Part shown: positions 26,839 to 41,800 of the stretch, one piece after another
Numbering within the stretch: the first letter of the stretch is position 1
Layout: each line of letters opens with the position of its first letter
DNA from: Bacteroidota bacterium
GTDB taxonomy: Bacteria; Bacteroidota; Bacteroidia; Cytophagales; Cytophagaceae
NCBI GenBank assembly: GCA_023428135.1
Contig: JAEYZG010000040.1
Location: forward strand, 1-64,000
Direction: 5' to 3'
Length of the DNA: 64,000 nucleotides
The notes under the pieces: model-generated
Seen by the model: only the letters and a program-made list of their open reading frames with translations
Database searches by the model: none
Told to the model about the DNA's origin: nothing
Program-made: the position numbers and the translations under genes

Positions 26839-29800
26839 TTATTTCTTTAGAATTTTTAATTGTATATGAGCCCATGCAGAGACAAAGAATGTTTTATCAC
26901 TGATCGCTCCTGGCCTAAGCACTCCTTCCGGGCCCTCTGGTTCGGTAAAGTCCATATTCAGAGACGTAAAATAATACTGCAGGTCTTTCACAGTCAGACC
27001 CAAAGGTACTTTGGCACCTGTACATACGATAGTTCTTCTTGGTGTAGGAATATCAATATTTCCTCCATTAGCAAAATGAACATGTATCGGAACGATCTGT
27101 CCAGCTCTTGCAGATCGAGGATGATCCAGATCAGTTAGCAGAAGTTCTTGTGTGGATTTCTCAACTCTGAACCCATTGAACTTAACAGCTTCTTCGCCTG
27201 AGACAGTGTCTTTGGAAACAACATCATAGTATCCATGCTCAGCTCCATTCAGATCAAAAGTCGCGAATACTTTGGTCGGATTTACAAAGAATACTTTGCT
27301 TGCCTTTATCGGACGATTGTTGCCGTATATATAAAATTCACAACCCGGATTGAATTTAGCTCCCTGAATACAAGTCGTTACAGGACCGGAATCTCCACCG
27401 ACATCAGTTTTCACAGAACGTATCTCAAAATGGAGGATCGATGCTTTTAACGTGATAGACTGTGTGTGAGTAAACTCATTTTCACCATATACCATTACAT
27501 AGTAAGTCCCCGGCTTCATTTCACTGATGATAGCTTCCTGATTTCCTGAGAATGGACGGCTGAATGCGGCATCATAGGTATTTCTTGTAGGTGCATCTCC
27601 ATATCGGATATACAACTCATTATGATTATTCTGATCTTCACCGGTCAATTCTACCAGAAGGGTTTCATTCTGAAGTGAATCAGGAATTACGACTTTATAC
27701 ATCAGACTTCCTTTATGAGCAAGCACAGTATCTTCAGCAATATTCAAAACAAGCTCTCTGACATCCATAAGAACTGGATTCAGGCTTGATGTTTCGTTAT
27801 TGTTTTCATCTGTTTCCGGAATCTGATTTCTCGCATCCGTTCTTGCTATTACATAATAAGAGCCTACAGAAGCATTCGTGATCCTGTATGAGCCCGCATA
27901 TGTATATGAACCGTTCTGAGCGAGGGTTATATAACTTCTGCTGCTTCCCAGATAAATATCATTGATATCCCAGGTCTTATCTCTGGATAAGTAAAACTGA
28001 TCTTCCAGAGATCCTTTAACAGGATTGACTCCTTTATTCATTATTGTCCAGGAAATTTTAATATTCTCACCAGCAGTGTATTGATCTTTATCCGCTTTTA
28101 CTTCAGATATTATAAGGTCTACTGGCAACGGCATTTCCAGATGAATAGGAGAGGCTGCTAAATTGTTACTTTCCTGATCTGCTTCATACTGCGTATTTTC
28201 CTGATCTGTTTTAACCAATATGATGTAGTTTCCGGATTCTACTAATGGTAAATTAACTTCTTTGCTCACACTGTAACTCGCTCCGGCCACAAGGGTATCA
28301 GACCGGTCAACAGATCCCAGCAGTTTGTCGTTCTTATCAATAGTAAAGTCAGTTGACAGGTATAATTTATCGACCCATTTTTTGGGGCGGGTTGTACCTG
28401 TTCCCTGGTTGGTTACAGTATATTGAATAGTTAAAGGTTGACCTGATATTCCTTCTTCCGAAGCCTGAAGATCAGTTATTGCCAGATCAGGTATGGTGTT
28501 CGATATGATTTGTACTGGTCTGAACGAATAGTTATTATTCCTAATTCTGTCGCCAGAGTTTGTTAAGGTTTTTCCTTTATGAGTATAGTCTGCTACCACA
28601 ATCCAATAATATTCACCGGAGATCGCTTCTGGTATTTCAACTTTACGTGTACCAAAATAAGTTGCCCCTGTATCAAGTGCATGTTTGCTGAAGTATGATG
28701 ATAAATAAATATCAGTTCCTGGCTGCCAGATGGTATCTTTTGAAAGATATACTGCATCATCCCATTCTGCATATGCTCCTTGTCTTCCGATATTTTTCAC
28801 ATTCCATTCTACAGGATAGCTGACACCGGTTAATACACTATCCGGAGCTTTCAGATTCAGCAGTTTAAGATCCGGACCCGGGCCATAGGTAACAGCAACA
28901 GGACCATACATGGTGATGTTATTGTTTTCATCCGTATGCTCATATATCTTATTGTTAGCATCTGTATATACATAGAAGTAATAGTCACCTTCTTCGGTTT
29001 CAAATGGTACAGGTACATCTATTGTATATTCATAAGAAGAATCCTTCTGAAGTATAAAGTCAGCCCTTGCGCCTGTCAGTAACATTGTATCTTTTTTATC
29101 AAGCACAGGAGAAGGGGATATATAGATCTTATCTATCCATGAAGCAGTTTTGGTTGCTGCTTTTCCTTCGTTCGTCACTTTGATCTGAAGGGGGAATACG
29201 GAACCGGTTTCTGCTTCATCTTTTGCTGCCGTAATTTTACTTACTTTAAGATCTGCCCATGGACTCAGGTTTACTGCCACTGGCTTATTAAAGATGTTAT
29301 TGACGTTTCCTCCTGTCACTTCATAAACGTTTCTATCAGCATTGGAATGAATCTGTAAATAAACAGTACCACTTGCTCCTTCCGGAATCATGATAGAGCC
29401 TGTTAAAGAGATCGTATCATCAGGATTCAGAATTCTGTTGGTAAGCACTTTTACTACAGATCTGGTTTTGAACTCTGTGATATCAGACGCAATTGATTCT
29501 TTAATGAAAAGACTGTCTGTCCATGAGGTTGAATTAACAGCTCCGGCACCCTTGTTTCTGACAAGGTATTGGAAGTAAAGCATTTCACCTGAATTTACAG
29601 TCGTATTTACAACAGTAGCTTTTTCCACTATTAAATCCGGAGATTTGATTGTAAGTAAGGTGAGACTTCTCCCTGCATTATTGCCTTTGTTCTCATGTTC
29701 AAAAACTTCATTCTCACGGTCTGTCACAACAAAGATGTAATTGGCTCCTGTGATCTTGTCAGGAATTGTAACCGTAGCTTCAGCAGTATAGCTTTCTCCG

Positions 29801-32800
29801 AGATTCAGTGTGGAATAATTTGTTCTTGATCCAAGCAAAACAGCTTGTTTGGCATCAAAGAATACATTATTGGAGATATAAATTTCATCTTTCCATTTGC
29901 CTGTATTGGTAATTGATCCACCCTGATTTTTGACAGTCCATGTTACTTTGATTTTATCTCTGTTACTTGCCGTTGAAGGTATAGACGTGACTGTCGGTAC
30001 AAGATCGGAAGGAGGCAAGAGTGTTACAGTAATAGCACTGCTTCTTCCAAAGTTGTTATTGTTATAGGCATGTTCAAATATCTGATCATCCTGATCTGTC
30101 ATCACGTGAATAAAGTATTTTCCGAAAATTCCGTGAGGCAATGCTACAGGTACTGTATTCGTATAATACTTTCCGCCTTCCAATTGTCCGTTGTGAGGAA
30201 TCGTAGTCAACACAAGCGCTGAGCCTGAACGGAATACGGAATCAGCGGAGAAATAGATCTGATCTTTCCAGATACTTGAATTTGTCTTACCCTCACCTTT
30301 ATTGATTACCGTATATTTTAAATCTACTGTCTGACCTGAAAATACATTAGATAAAGTTGATACTTCCTGCACCTGAAGATCGGGAGGAGGAGTAAGGTTA
30401 ACGAGTAAATATCTTTTGTTTCTATCTATATTGTTAACATGATTCAGCTCTTTTATTTCATTGTTCTGATTTGAAACAATGAAGACATAGTGCGGACCGC
30501 TTACTCCTTCCGGCAGTCTGATTGTTGCAGATGAGAGATAGGATTGTCCAGAATCAAGAGATGTTTTATTTGCTACTCCTGTTAAATAAGTATCAATTCC
30601 ATATTCAAAGGTGCTGTCACTGGATATATAGATTTTATCGAACCAATAATCCTTGGCTACAGTTCTGCCTGCACCTGAATTCTTAACTTCCCATGACAAC
30701 ATGATCTCTTGTCCAGAGAATGCGGAGGCCGGCACAAGTACGTTTTTCACTTCCAGATCCGGAAGTTTTCTTAACTCCAGTTGTTGTATAGGTCCGGCTG
30801 TTTCTGCACATGAGTTTTTAGAAGTAACCTGCCAGTTATATTTTTTGCCATAATCCAATCCGTTTGCAATGCGATATAATATCTGATTGGTGTTTTGAAC
30901 AAAAGGCATCTCAGGAATAGCGGCGCTGGCATCCCAGATACGGATATCATAGTGACTTGCATTAAGTGCAGGGCTCCATGATAATGATAGGGGAAGACTC
31001 AGGTCTGCCTTATTGTTCAATGGAATAAGATTCTTCACTTCTGCAGGAGCCACAGGTTCGATTACAGTAATTTTAATTGAATCTGAATACAGACAACCAT
31101 ATTCATTTCGTCCGCTTACTGAATAAGTCGTAGTTGTGATTGGACTCACTTCTATAGAAGCTGAAGTTGATCCTGTTGACCACAGATAGTCGTCACCATT
31201 GACAAGACGAAGCTGCGCTGCATCTCCTTTACATATTGTCTGGTATCCTTTTCCATCAACTACTATATGAGCCTTCTCAGGGTATGTAATAGAAATCGAA
31301 GCCGTTCTGGTACACATGTACTGATTGAACTTCTCAAGCTTATAGGTACCGATGTCAGAAACAGTAATAGATTTGGTTGTTGCTCCATTTGACCATCTGA
31401 TACTGTCTGAAAAATTGCTTTCCAAAGTTATGGTCTGTCCGGGGCAGATTGTTATTTGATTTCCCTGTAAAATAACAGGTTGTTCAGGCAGAGGCAATAC
31501 TGTCACCTTAACATTTAAATAATCATTGCCGTCTTGATTGGAGCATCCATTAGTAGCTTTAACTCCGAAGACAGTTGTCTCTTCAGGTTTTACCTTAACC
31601 TTGGTTCCTACATGCCCGTCTGTCCATAAAAATTCTTTTGCTTTTCCTGATACAAATAAAGTTATTTCAGTTCCCTGACAAATAGTAGTATCCGAACTGA
31701 TTCCTGTAACTATTGGGGCTTCATAAATAATCACCTTAACTTTCTGCTCATATTTACAACCTTCCTTATTCTCAATAAGAACAGAATATTCAGTTGTCGT
31801 ATCCGGAGTAACAGTGATGGAACTTGCTGTTGCTCCTGTACTCCATTGATAATGATATCCGTTCTCTACAGTAAGAGTAGTAGATTCACCTTTACAGATT
31901 TCCTTTTTGCCAACTATATATGGTACTCTAGGATCTTCTATTTTAACTGTAGAAGTTTTGGTACAACCATATTTACTCACATGGCTCAGTGAATAAATAC
32001 CCTGAGTAAGAACAGTAATAGATGGAATTGTATCTCCGGTTGACCATTTTATATGTTCTGAATAGTCTGAAGATGTTAGGGTAATGGCGTCTGTCTCACA
32101 GAATGACAATGTACTGGAACCTGTAGCAACAATAATAGGAGCTTTATCCGGACCTGGTAAAACATCAACCACGATGGAGGCGGAAACAGTTTTATCAGAA
32201 CATACATTTCCAAGAGCAGTTACAGTATAAACGGTTTTTACAGTAGGATTAACCTTAATAGTCGAACCAGACATTCCGTTTGACCAAGAGAAGCGGGAAG
32301 CATTCCCTTCCACCGTTAATACTGCGTCACCTCCAGGACATACTGCCGAATCTCCTTTCAGTGAAGTTATTTTAGGAATCAGGTTTCCAGCTCTGACACT
32401 AACTGTAACATTGCCTTCCATTTCACAACCATCATCTGATTTGAATTTTACATTATAGGTAGTTGTATTGTTTGGAGACACAATAATTGCACTTGTAATT
32501 TCTCCTGTTGACCATAAGAATGAATTCCCACCATTAATGACTGACAGTGGAACTTCCTGACCAGGACATATTGTTATTGCCGTTGTGGCCAGTCGAGGTA
32601 TAGGCATACTCTTGATTTCAATTTGTGCAGAAGATGAACAGCTTGAAAGTGGTGCGATATGTTTTACTGAATAATAACCTGGTTGTCCTATTTTTATAGA
32701 TTTTGTTGTTTTACCATTAGACCATACTATGTTATTATTTACATTGGAGGTAAGAGTCACAGAATCTTTGACACAAGCCCCCCCCAGAGTTCCGACAGCG

Positions 32801-35800
32801 GTAATGACAGGTATTTCAGGACTTGGTATCACATCTACTGTGATTGTATCTGTATTAGAGCAACCATAAGTATTGTAAGCTTTCAGTACAAATATGGTTT
32901 TATAGGTCAAACGAACAGGCTGCACTTTCTGAGAGGCATAAACAGTTTCTGAGCCTCTTATATGCCAAGTGTAAGTATTCCCTCCACTGGCTACAAGTGA
33001 AAACTGAGCATTCTCACAAATGGTTGTATCCTTACCGGCATAAGCACTAGTAGCAGGGTAGTGGTGAATGATATGATTCATAATAGAATCATTATCCTTG
33101 TTTGAATCATTATCCAGTGTTGTATATATATCAAAAGAATATAACGTGTGATCGTTCATCAGCAGCGGAGTCTTAAAGGTATAATTATAAGATTGTCCTC
33201 CTTTAATTTTTATTCCTGAAAGTGTCTCACTGATCTTTAGTGTATCATTGAGCACATAGTGAATGGTGATATTTTCCAGTGTGTCTATTCCGAAGTTTTG
33301 AAGTTTTACAGCCAGGTATTGATTACCATCCAATTTACATCCACTCTTAGGGCCAATTACAGAGGTAATTCCTATATCTTTGGTAATTAGTCCTGAGCCA
33401 AATTCATCAGCACCGATATCAGGAGTTTGAGCATGACGAGTATGTCCTTCAATATCAGTTTTGACCTCACTTACAGGGATACCTGCTCCATCCAGATTTG
33501 ACTGGCTTATACGTGGGCTTGTATAACTTTCGAATACAGGATCAATTGATAAAGAATGAGTATCCATTCCAGTAGCAGCCTGGAACGCTTCAAGACTTGC
33601 ATAAGAAGAGTTCTGCCACATAACAAGCGTTTCACCGGCAGAAAACAGATCATTATAATCGGAAGTGATTGTTTGAGAACCGGAAACGTTTATAGAACGA
33701 CCTCTTCCAAAGTGAGCGAATATGTTATTTTTTACCTGAATATTTCTACCTGATTGAATATTAAAGGCATCATATTGATATGTACCGTTTCCAGATATCC
33801 TCACGCTGTTATGATACACGCCAGCATTCTCACAGGAACTTAAATGTATCCCGGTATTTTCTTCAGATTGAGTAAAACTAATGAAGTTGTTGTAAATCAA
33901 TATAGGTTCAGAAGTGCTTCCTGTAGCTGTGTTCAGATAAATCCCTTTACTTCTTGTTCCTGGAATGACAGCATGATTTCCTGATATACGAAGACCATTT
34001 CTTGATTGGTTCGCATATATAGCATAATAATAAGTATTATTAGAAATCGGACTGATGATATTATTTTCAACAACTGTTTTGCTAGGGTAGATAAGGTGAA
34101 TACAAGTCTCGGTCTGTGTATGGAAGGTGTTTCCTCTAATAATGTTTGTCTGCAAGCCAGAACTAGTACCATTCATATAAATACCATAAGATCCATCCTG
34201 GAATACATTACCTTCAAAAAGGTTTCCGGTGGTATATCCTGAAGCAGAAACCAGATACTGGGTTCCGGAATAATTAGTATATCTTTTCCCGCTCAGAACA
34301 CAATGCTGAACAGTTATATAGCTTGATCCTTCTTTCATTACCAACACATTCGCATAATAAGTATCGAGCGCTTTTAACGTGATACTCTTAAATGTGATGT
34401 AATTGATTCTCTTTAAGGAGACGATATAGTTTTTATCTGATGTTGATTTATAGTTGATTGTTGTGGTGGTACTGTCACCGGATTCAGAAGTAAAGGTCAC
34501 ATTGTTAACGGATGAAATCCCGGGAACATTTGTTATTTCAATCTGTTCATTGTAGATACCGTCAGCAGCTCTGAACTCTACCGGACCTGAAACGCCATTA
34601 TACATAAGGGCTTCAGTCGCTTTGGTAAAGTTAGGAAAATCCGCATCTGTTCCACCAATGGTATAGATACCTGAAAGAGCAGGAGAGATGCTCTTTATGT
34701 TTATTGTATCGTTTGATGTTTCTGTATCTGCTGTACCATTAGGATTTGAAACCCATGCTTTCAGCTCATATGATTTTTGTCTTTCAAATTCATATATGCC
34801 AAGGTTAATAGCGGTACTTTTCTGAGTTCCTAATGTCCCGCTCCATGTGATCCGACTTTGCACTGTTCCGTTTACTGACCAGTCAATGATTGCACTACTC
34901 AGAATTTCTGAACCATTATTGAACAATGTTATCCTAACCTCCTGTGATCCATTGGCAATAGGAGGTACAGGCTGTACCATTCCGATAAGTGAAGCATCTG
35001 TTCCTGAAGGGTTAAACTCATACGCACCTATATCTGTAAGAGATTTTCTTGTTACTCCATTGATATCACTGCTAATGCCACCAACCTGAGGAGCAACATC
35101 ATTTAACTGTGCATTAGAGATACTACCATCTGCTGCATTTTTAAAGTTCGGGTTAACTGCAAGTGACTGATTATCTTTTCCTGTAAGTTGCTTCCATTCT
35201 GGTAGGTCTTTGATGTCTTCATTATAGAAGCCAGTAAATTTACCTTTTGAATAAAGATTATTGTAGTTGGAAGAGAAAGATCCCTGTTCAAAGTAAACCA
35301 CATATCCTTCATCCAAAATAGCCAGATTGTTGTTAAATAGCCTGTTGTTATTTCCATTCAGTCTTACAGCTGCTACATCTTTGTTAAGAGATGTACTCTG
35401 GATTCTTATTGTATTATGATATAATTCAACATTATCGGAATAGGCAACTTGAATACCTCTTGCAACAGATGTTCCTGTAATAAAGATGTCGTTATTGGCT
35501 ATCACTTGTGTTTGTGAACTGTTCAATGAAGAGAGTTCAATACCCGACCCTCCATTGCCAAGGGTAATTCTATTTCCCAGAACACGGCATTTCGTATCCA
35601 TACTTGAAAGCTTTATACCAGCCAGGGTCGGGAAACTGCTGTTGCTTTCAATCTTGTTGTTTTGCACGGTTGGCGCATCCAGACTGGCAAGATAAATGGC
35701 TTGTGCATAGGAGTCTCTAAACTCATTTGACTGAATCAAAAGCCCTTGCTGATACTTACTGTAAGAGCTAAGACCAGATACATATATTCCGTATCCGGCT

Positions 35801-38800
35801 TTATGGAACAGTGATCCTTGAATGATAAGATTATTGTTGCACAGATCTCCTGCTTTAGAATAAATGATGGCCTGATTAACCGTTGAATTGGTGGATGTTA
35901 CTCCATTAAACACCACATTGGAGACTGTAATGTTATCCGATCCTTCTTCTATGCTCAGCGCTCTGCTATACAATGCACTGCTATTGCGGAAAGAAATATT
36001 TCTGAAGGTAATTCCATCTGCTGAAATTAATTGGAACAGATAGTTTTTCTCTAAGCTACCTGTATTGGATATTTCAACATCCTCTTTGTTTCCGCTTTCT
36101 GACTGGAACACGACAGAGTTCCTTTTCGAAGCACCAAATATTGAAGGAATAACAACCTGTTCATTATAAGTGCCTTTGCGAATATTAAACTGAACAGAAT
36201 CCGATATGCCACCTTTAATCAAAGCATCTACAGCATCACTGATCTTTACAAAATCAGGATTTGTTCCTCCGACAGTATATGGCCCATTTAATGCAGGATA
36301 AATCGGACCGCTTATAACAGTATCATTGATAGGATTATTATCATCCAAACCATTTGGAGCTTCCGTCCAGACCTTTATAGTGTAAGCTGTTTTAAATACA
36401 AAGTCAAAATTGCCTAAAGTTACCAGAGTGGTATCACCTAATAAAAGGCTGCCTGTCCATGCGACAGCAGGTTGTTGATATCCATTGATAGTCCAGTGAA
36501 TGGTTGCTGATTCCAATGGGATGTCTCCAAAGTTTCTTAATTGTATTGCAATTGGTCTCGTCCCCGGAAGAAACGGCTGAACAGGACTTGCTATCTTATA
36601 GATACCTGCATCATTGGCATCAGGAACATTTTCATCTGCACCAATAGAAGGCTTAGTCAAACTTCTGATTTCACCATCAATATCTTCCTTAACAGCCGGA
36701 ATTACTTTTCCAAGGGTATTCAATGCAACTTCGGAAGAGCGTAAAACAGTATCAGACTGAAACTGAGGGTCAAGAGAGAAGGAGTTAAAGTCAACTCCTC
36801 TTGCTACCTGCCAGTCAGTAAGCTTTGCATGAGAAGCAAAAACACTGGATCCTTTTGTATAATAGTTGTTGTAATCCGAAGTCAGCGCTGAAGTGATATC
36901 ATCAAATGAAGAAGCGAAGCCCGGACCTGAATTAGCAAAGATGTTATTTACAACTGAAAGATATTTACAGGTATAACTTTTATAGGCACTGGCATTTAAT
37001 CCTGTACTGGTGTTGAGTACCGAATTGAAATAGACTTGTGTATACTCTGAGTTGGACAATTCAATACCATAGATATTGTTTGTACCTCTGACTGTTATAA
37101 AATTATTGGCGATAATTCCATTTTTCGCTGTTACATATTCTGCCAGTATTCCCGATCCTCCGTATACAACTTCGATTTTATTTTTGTTGATCAGAAATGC
37201 ATCTGAAATGGTTCTGACAGAGATTGCATCATAATAAATATTTGATTTTCCTGAAATGACTTTATTACCTGTAATCTGTACATTATAAATATAGGCTGCA
37301 TAAATTCCACCTGTACCTTGGGCCTCAAAGTAGTTGTTTCTTATTATATTATTTCTGTCGTTTCTGCTTGCAGAACTCATGTATACACCAAAAGCTCCAT
37401 CTTTTATGTAATTGTTTTCAATAAGGTTATTATTGTTTGAAAATTCACTTGAGTTCACATAAAAGTTTATGACAGCAGCGTTCGTTGTAGTTGCATTATT
37501 GGTGCCATCAAAATAATTGTCTTTAATTATATTGTTATCTGCACCGTTAAGCAAGTCTATGCAAATACCATAAGTAGAGGTTGGAACGAAATCAAGATCA
37601 AGTATTCTGATGTAGTCAGCACCTTTCAACTGAATTAGATAATTATCTGTAGACTTTGAAGCAAAAGTAAGTTTAACAACTCCTTCTGACTTTGGTTTAA
37701 AGGTTACAGTGCTTGTATCTGAAGTTCCGAAAATTTCCGGAATTATAAATTGTTCTGTATAAGTATCAGGTTGCACATGGAATTCTACATTCCCTGCAAC
37801 ACCAGCTGAGGTGAGTGCAGCAACTGCTGATGTAAAATTTATATAGTCCGAATTCACTTTACCGATAGTATAGATACCGCGCATCCCTGCACGCAGGTTA
37901 TTTACCTTCAGGGTATCGTTATTGGGGTTGTTATCAGAAGAATTGCTTATCCATACTTTTACAGATAAAGGTGTTCCTGACACAAGATTAAAATCTCCTA
38001 CAGATACTTCTACGCTTTCAGAAGGGGCAAGCGAGCCAGTCCATACTTTTGCAGTTTTTATAGTATCGTTTACTGACCAGGACAGGTTAGCAGTTTCAAC
38101 TGTTTCACTGCCATTGTTGAAGAGAATTACTTTTACGGTCTGATTTCCTGTCGGGACCGGTGCAAGGGGAGAGGTTATAGATAATAATCCAAGATCACTT
38201 TCTGATAGGGTATTTTCATCAGCTCCCAGATCAGGGTGTTCTCCACGGATTTCTCCATCTATATCGGTTGTAAAACCTGACAGGGCAATTCCTTTGTTAT
38301 TGATCCGTGGATCGTTTGTCTGCCATTCTTTAGCAGCAGTATATACGGGATCAATGTACAGAGAGTGCTGATCTTGTCCTGCTGCAGTCCAGGATTCTTT
38401 TGTGATACTGTTTTTATCCAGACTAAAGAGATATTGTCCCTGTGAATAATAGTTATTATAATCAGAAGTAAATGTTTTTGAATTATTGATAGTTAATGCA
38501 AATCCCAGGCTCCTGCTGACAGCTATGTTGTTTTTTATAACGCAGTTTGTAGTATTGTCTAAACTAATACAAGTTGAAGAAGCATGAGTATTATTGAGAA
38601 TGAATGTATTGAAATAAACCTTAAAATTTTTCGCTCCATAAATGTTTATTGCCTTTGCATTATTTGATCCTCTTATATTGATATAGTTATTGGCTATTAC
38701 AGTCTCCACTGTATCCGGATTTGATGCTGTGCTTACATAAATACCGACAGAACCATTACTTACATTGATTTTGTTACCGGTGATTATTTGTCCTATTGTA

Positions 38801-41800
38801 CCGGAAAGGTAAATTCCCCGTTCTTTGTCAATGTTTATCGTATTATTTTTAATAGAGGAGTAATACTGATTGGACAGGTAGATTGCTGTATATTTCTGTC
38901 CGCTAAATGTGTTATTGACTATTTGATTGTATTCATCATTTCTACCGGATGAAGAATAACCTGATAAGGATATACCATAATTTCCATACTGAATATCATT
39001 GTTGATAAACGAATTGTACTTATTGTTTAATCCTGCAATATTGGAATACATTTCAATTACATTATAATAGCCTTGTGTAGCTGAAATTAATCTGTTATTT
39101 AAAAATTCGTTACCTGTCGCTCCATTAATTAAGCTAACTACTACTGAATAAGAAGAGTTTTCAGATTTTAAAGTGATATTCTTAAATGTTACATTATCAG
39201 TACTGTCAAGTCTCACTACATAGTCGGAAGACGAATTTCCTGAGTAATAAGAAAGTGTAACTGCAGAGCTGTCAGAATTTTCCGATTGAAATATCACTCT
39301 TCTTTCAGAATTTGAGCCTTTAATTTCTCTAAGTCTTATCTGTTCCTGGTAAGAACCGGGTCTTACATTAAACGTAACTGCACCAGCGATTCCAATACTA
39401 TTCAGAACAGTGGCTGCTGCATTGAAAGTTGGAAAATCGGGGTTAGTTCCGCCTATAGTGTATACACCACTTAATGGTGCACCCAGACCTGAAACTATTA
39501 ATGTATTATCACTAAGGTCAATGTCGATAAGGCCATTTGGATCAAGTGCAGAAATTTCTATCTTATACAATTGTCCTATCTTAAAGTCATAATTACCAAT
39601 GACAATGGTATTAGATGCATTCGCAGCCAGATTACCAGTCCAGAGATAATTCGTCTGAGCAGTTTCGTTGACCTTCCAATTAACTGTAAAACTGTTGATT
39701 GCAGAAGATCCGTTATTTCTTACAATAACAGATATCGGATTGATACCTGCAGTTAAAATCTGATCAGATAGAAGAAGTTTATGAACCACAAGATTTAGAC
39801 CTTCAGGATCGAACTCTGCTGCTCCAATATCAGGAAACTGACTTCTTGTTATATTATCTATATCATCTGTTACAAGAGCAGTGGATTTGGCAGTTCCGTT
39901 TAGTCTGGGGTTTGTTACCTTATAGGAATCTGCTGCAATCAAAGGATCAATGGAATATGAATTGTTATCGTGCCCTGAATACGCCATCCACTGAGCCAAG
40001 TTATGCTGACTGCGGCTGGAGCTATAGGAGTATATGATGCTGGCTCCCTTGGTGAAATAGTTATTATAATCAGCCTTTATGTTTAAATAATCGTTGCTGT
40101 TACTAAAGTAAAAAGCATTACTGGTTCCATAATTGATAAAATGGTTATTATATATATCAATAGAGCTTGAATTGTATAAATAACCGCTATATTGGCTTGT
40201 ATTGCTTCCAGCTCCAATAAATGTATTATGATAGATGTCCGCTTCCTTTGAATAAGAAATAATGAATGGTCTGGAAGTCGATGTATTACCTGTCCTTACA
40301 TAGTTATTTGCTATCAGCGTTCTTTTTGATGCTGTTGCATTGATATTATCCAGATAGATGCCATAACCACTGTTAATATTGATGCTGTTTTTAAGGATTT
40401 TTATACCAGCACTAGCGCTAGATAGGTCAATTGCCCTGTAATAGGAATTGGTAGTTGCAGTATTTATTTTATTTGATATTAACTCTGTATTGGATCCATT
40501 AGACATTCTGAAGCCGCGCGCATACTGGTTGATTAATGTATTGCCTTTCAATATCATAGTCCCTGATATATCAGAAGGTTGTGAATACACTAAGAAACCG
40601 TAAGCATTATTTTCCATCAAATTGTTTTCAAAAATAATATTTCCTGACGGGTTTGTTTTGCCTGTTATTAATACGAGTGAGTAGGCATCACTTTCATTGG
40701 TGGTTTCCTTACCTGTAAATACGTTATTGGAAAAATGTATATCGGAAATGTCTCCTTGAAGGTCAATGGCTTTTGCATAATAATCACCATTGATCTTAAA
40801 GGTCATATTCTTAAAATAAATATGGGAGATGTTTTTAAGTTTAACGACATAGTTGGAATCGCTATAATATTGGTTAACATAATAGCTTAATGTTACCTTG
40901 CTGCTGTCTCCGGATTCTGACTGGAAAACAATTCTGCCGTCAGGTCCTGAACCAGATATATCAGACAAGGCAATATGTTCATTATAGATACCATCTCTTA
41001 CAAGGAAAGTAACGTCTCCTTTTATACCGCCATTTCTTAGCAGACTTTCTACTTCTTTAAAAGAAGTGAAGTCAGGAGTTGTTCCTCCGATGGTATAGAT
41101 TCCGGATGGAATAGCTGCATATAGGTTATTCTGCGAAAGAATGTTATCTCCCGGATTTAAGTCCTCCTTATTGTTTGGTAATGAAACCTCTACACTTAGA
41201 GAATTTCCAATAAGAAAAGGAAAACTCTGAGGGCCAAGGTTGATCTCAACCGACTTTCCTTTTTCCAGATTGCCATTCCATTTTTGAACAGGTTTGACCT
41301 CGCCATTAAATGTCAGTTGATAATCAAAAGAGGAGATCGTTTCGTTCCCGCTGTTTGCTACTTTGATCTTTGCATCATAGCTGCCTGATAGGAAAGGAGC
41401 TACCGGCACTATAAGGGCCTGCAGCTGCAGGTCTGCACCGGAAGAAGTAAACTCATCTGCTCCGATATCTGGATGACTGGCATCTCTTGGTTTGCCTTCA
41501 AGATCTTGTAAAACTTCAGCTATAGGAATTCCTGCTCCATCCAATAAGCCTTTTGTACCCTTATAACCATTTTCCTCAATAAATGCGGCATCTACAGAGA
41601 CTGAATTGGAATCATTTTTTGAAAGAAGTTTCCAGTCGCTCAGCTTTTTCAGTAGTTTTCCATTGATTCTAAATGTGTTTGTACCTCCTGAATAATAGTT
41701 GTTGTAATCAGAAACAATATCAGTAAAAGTTTCATTAACATTGAAGTCGGCAGCAATTGCCCCTCCACGGACACACACATTGTTATTGTATAATTCAATC

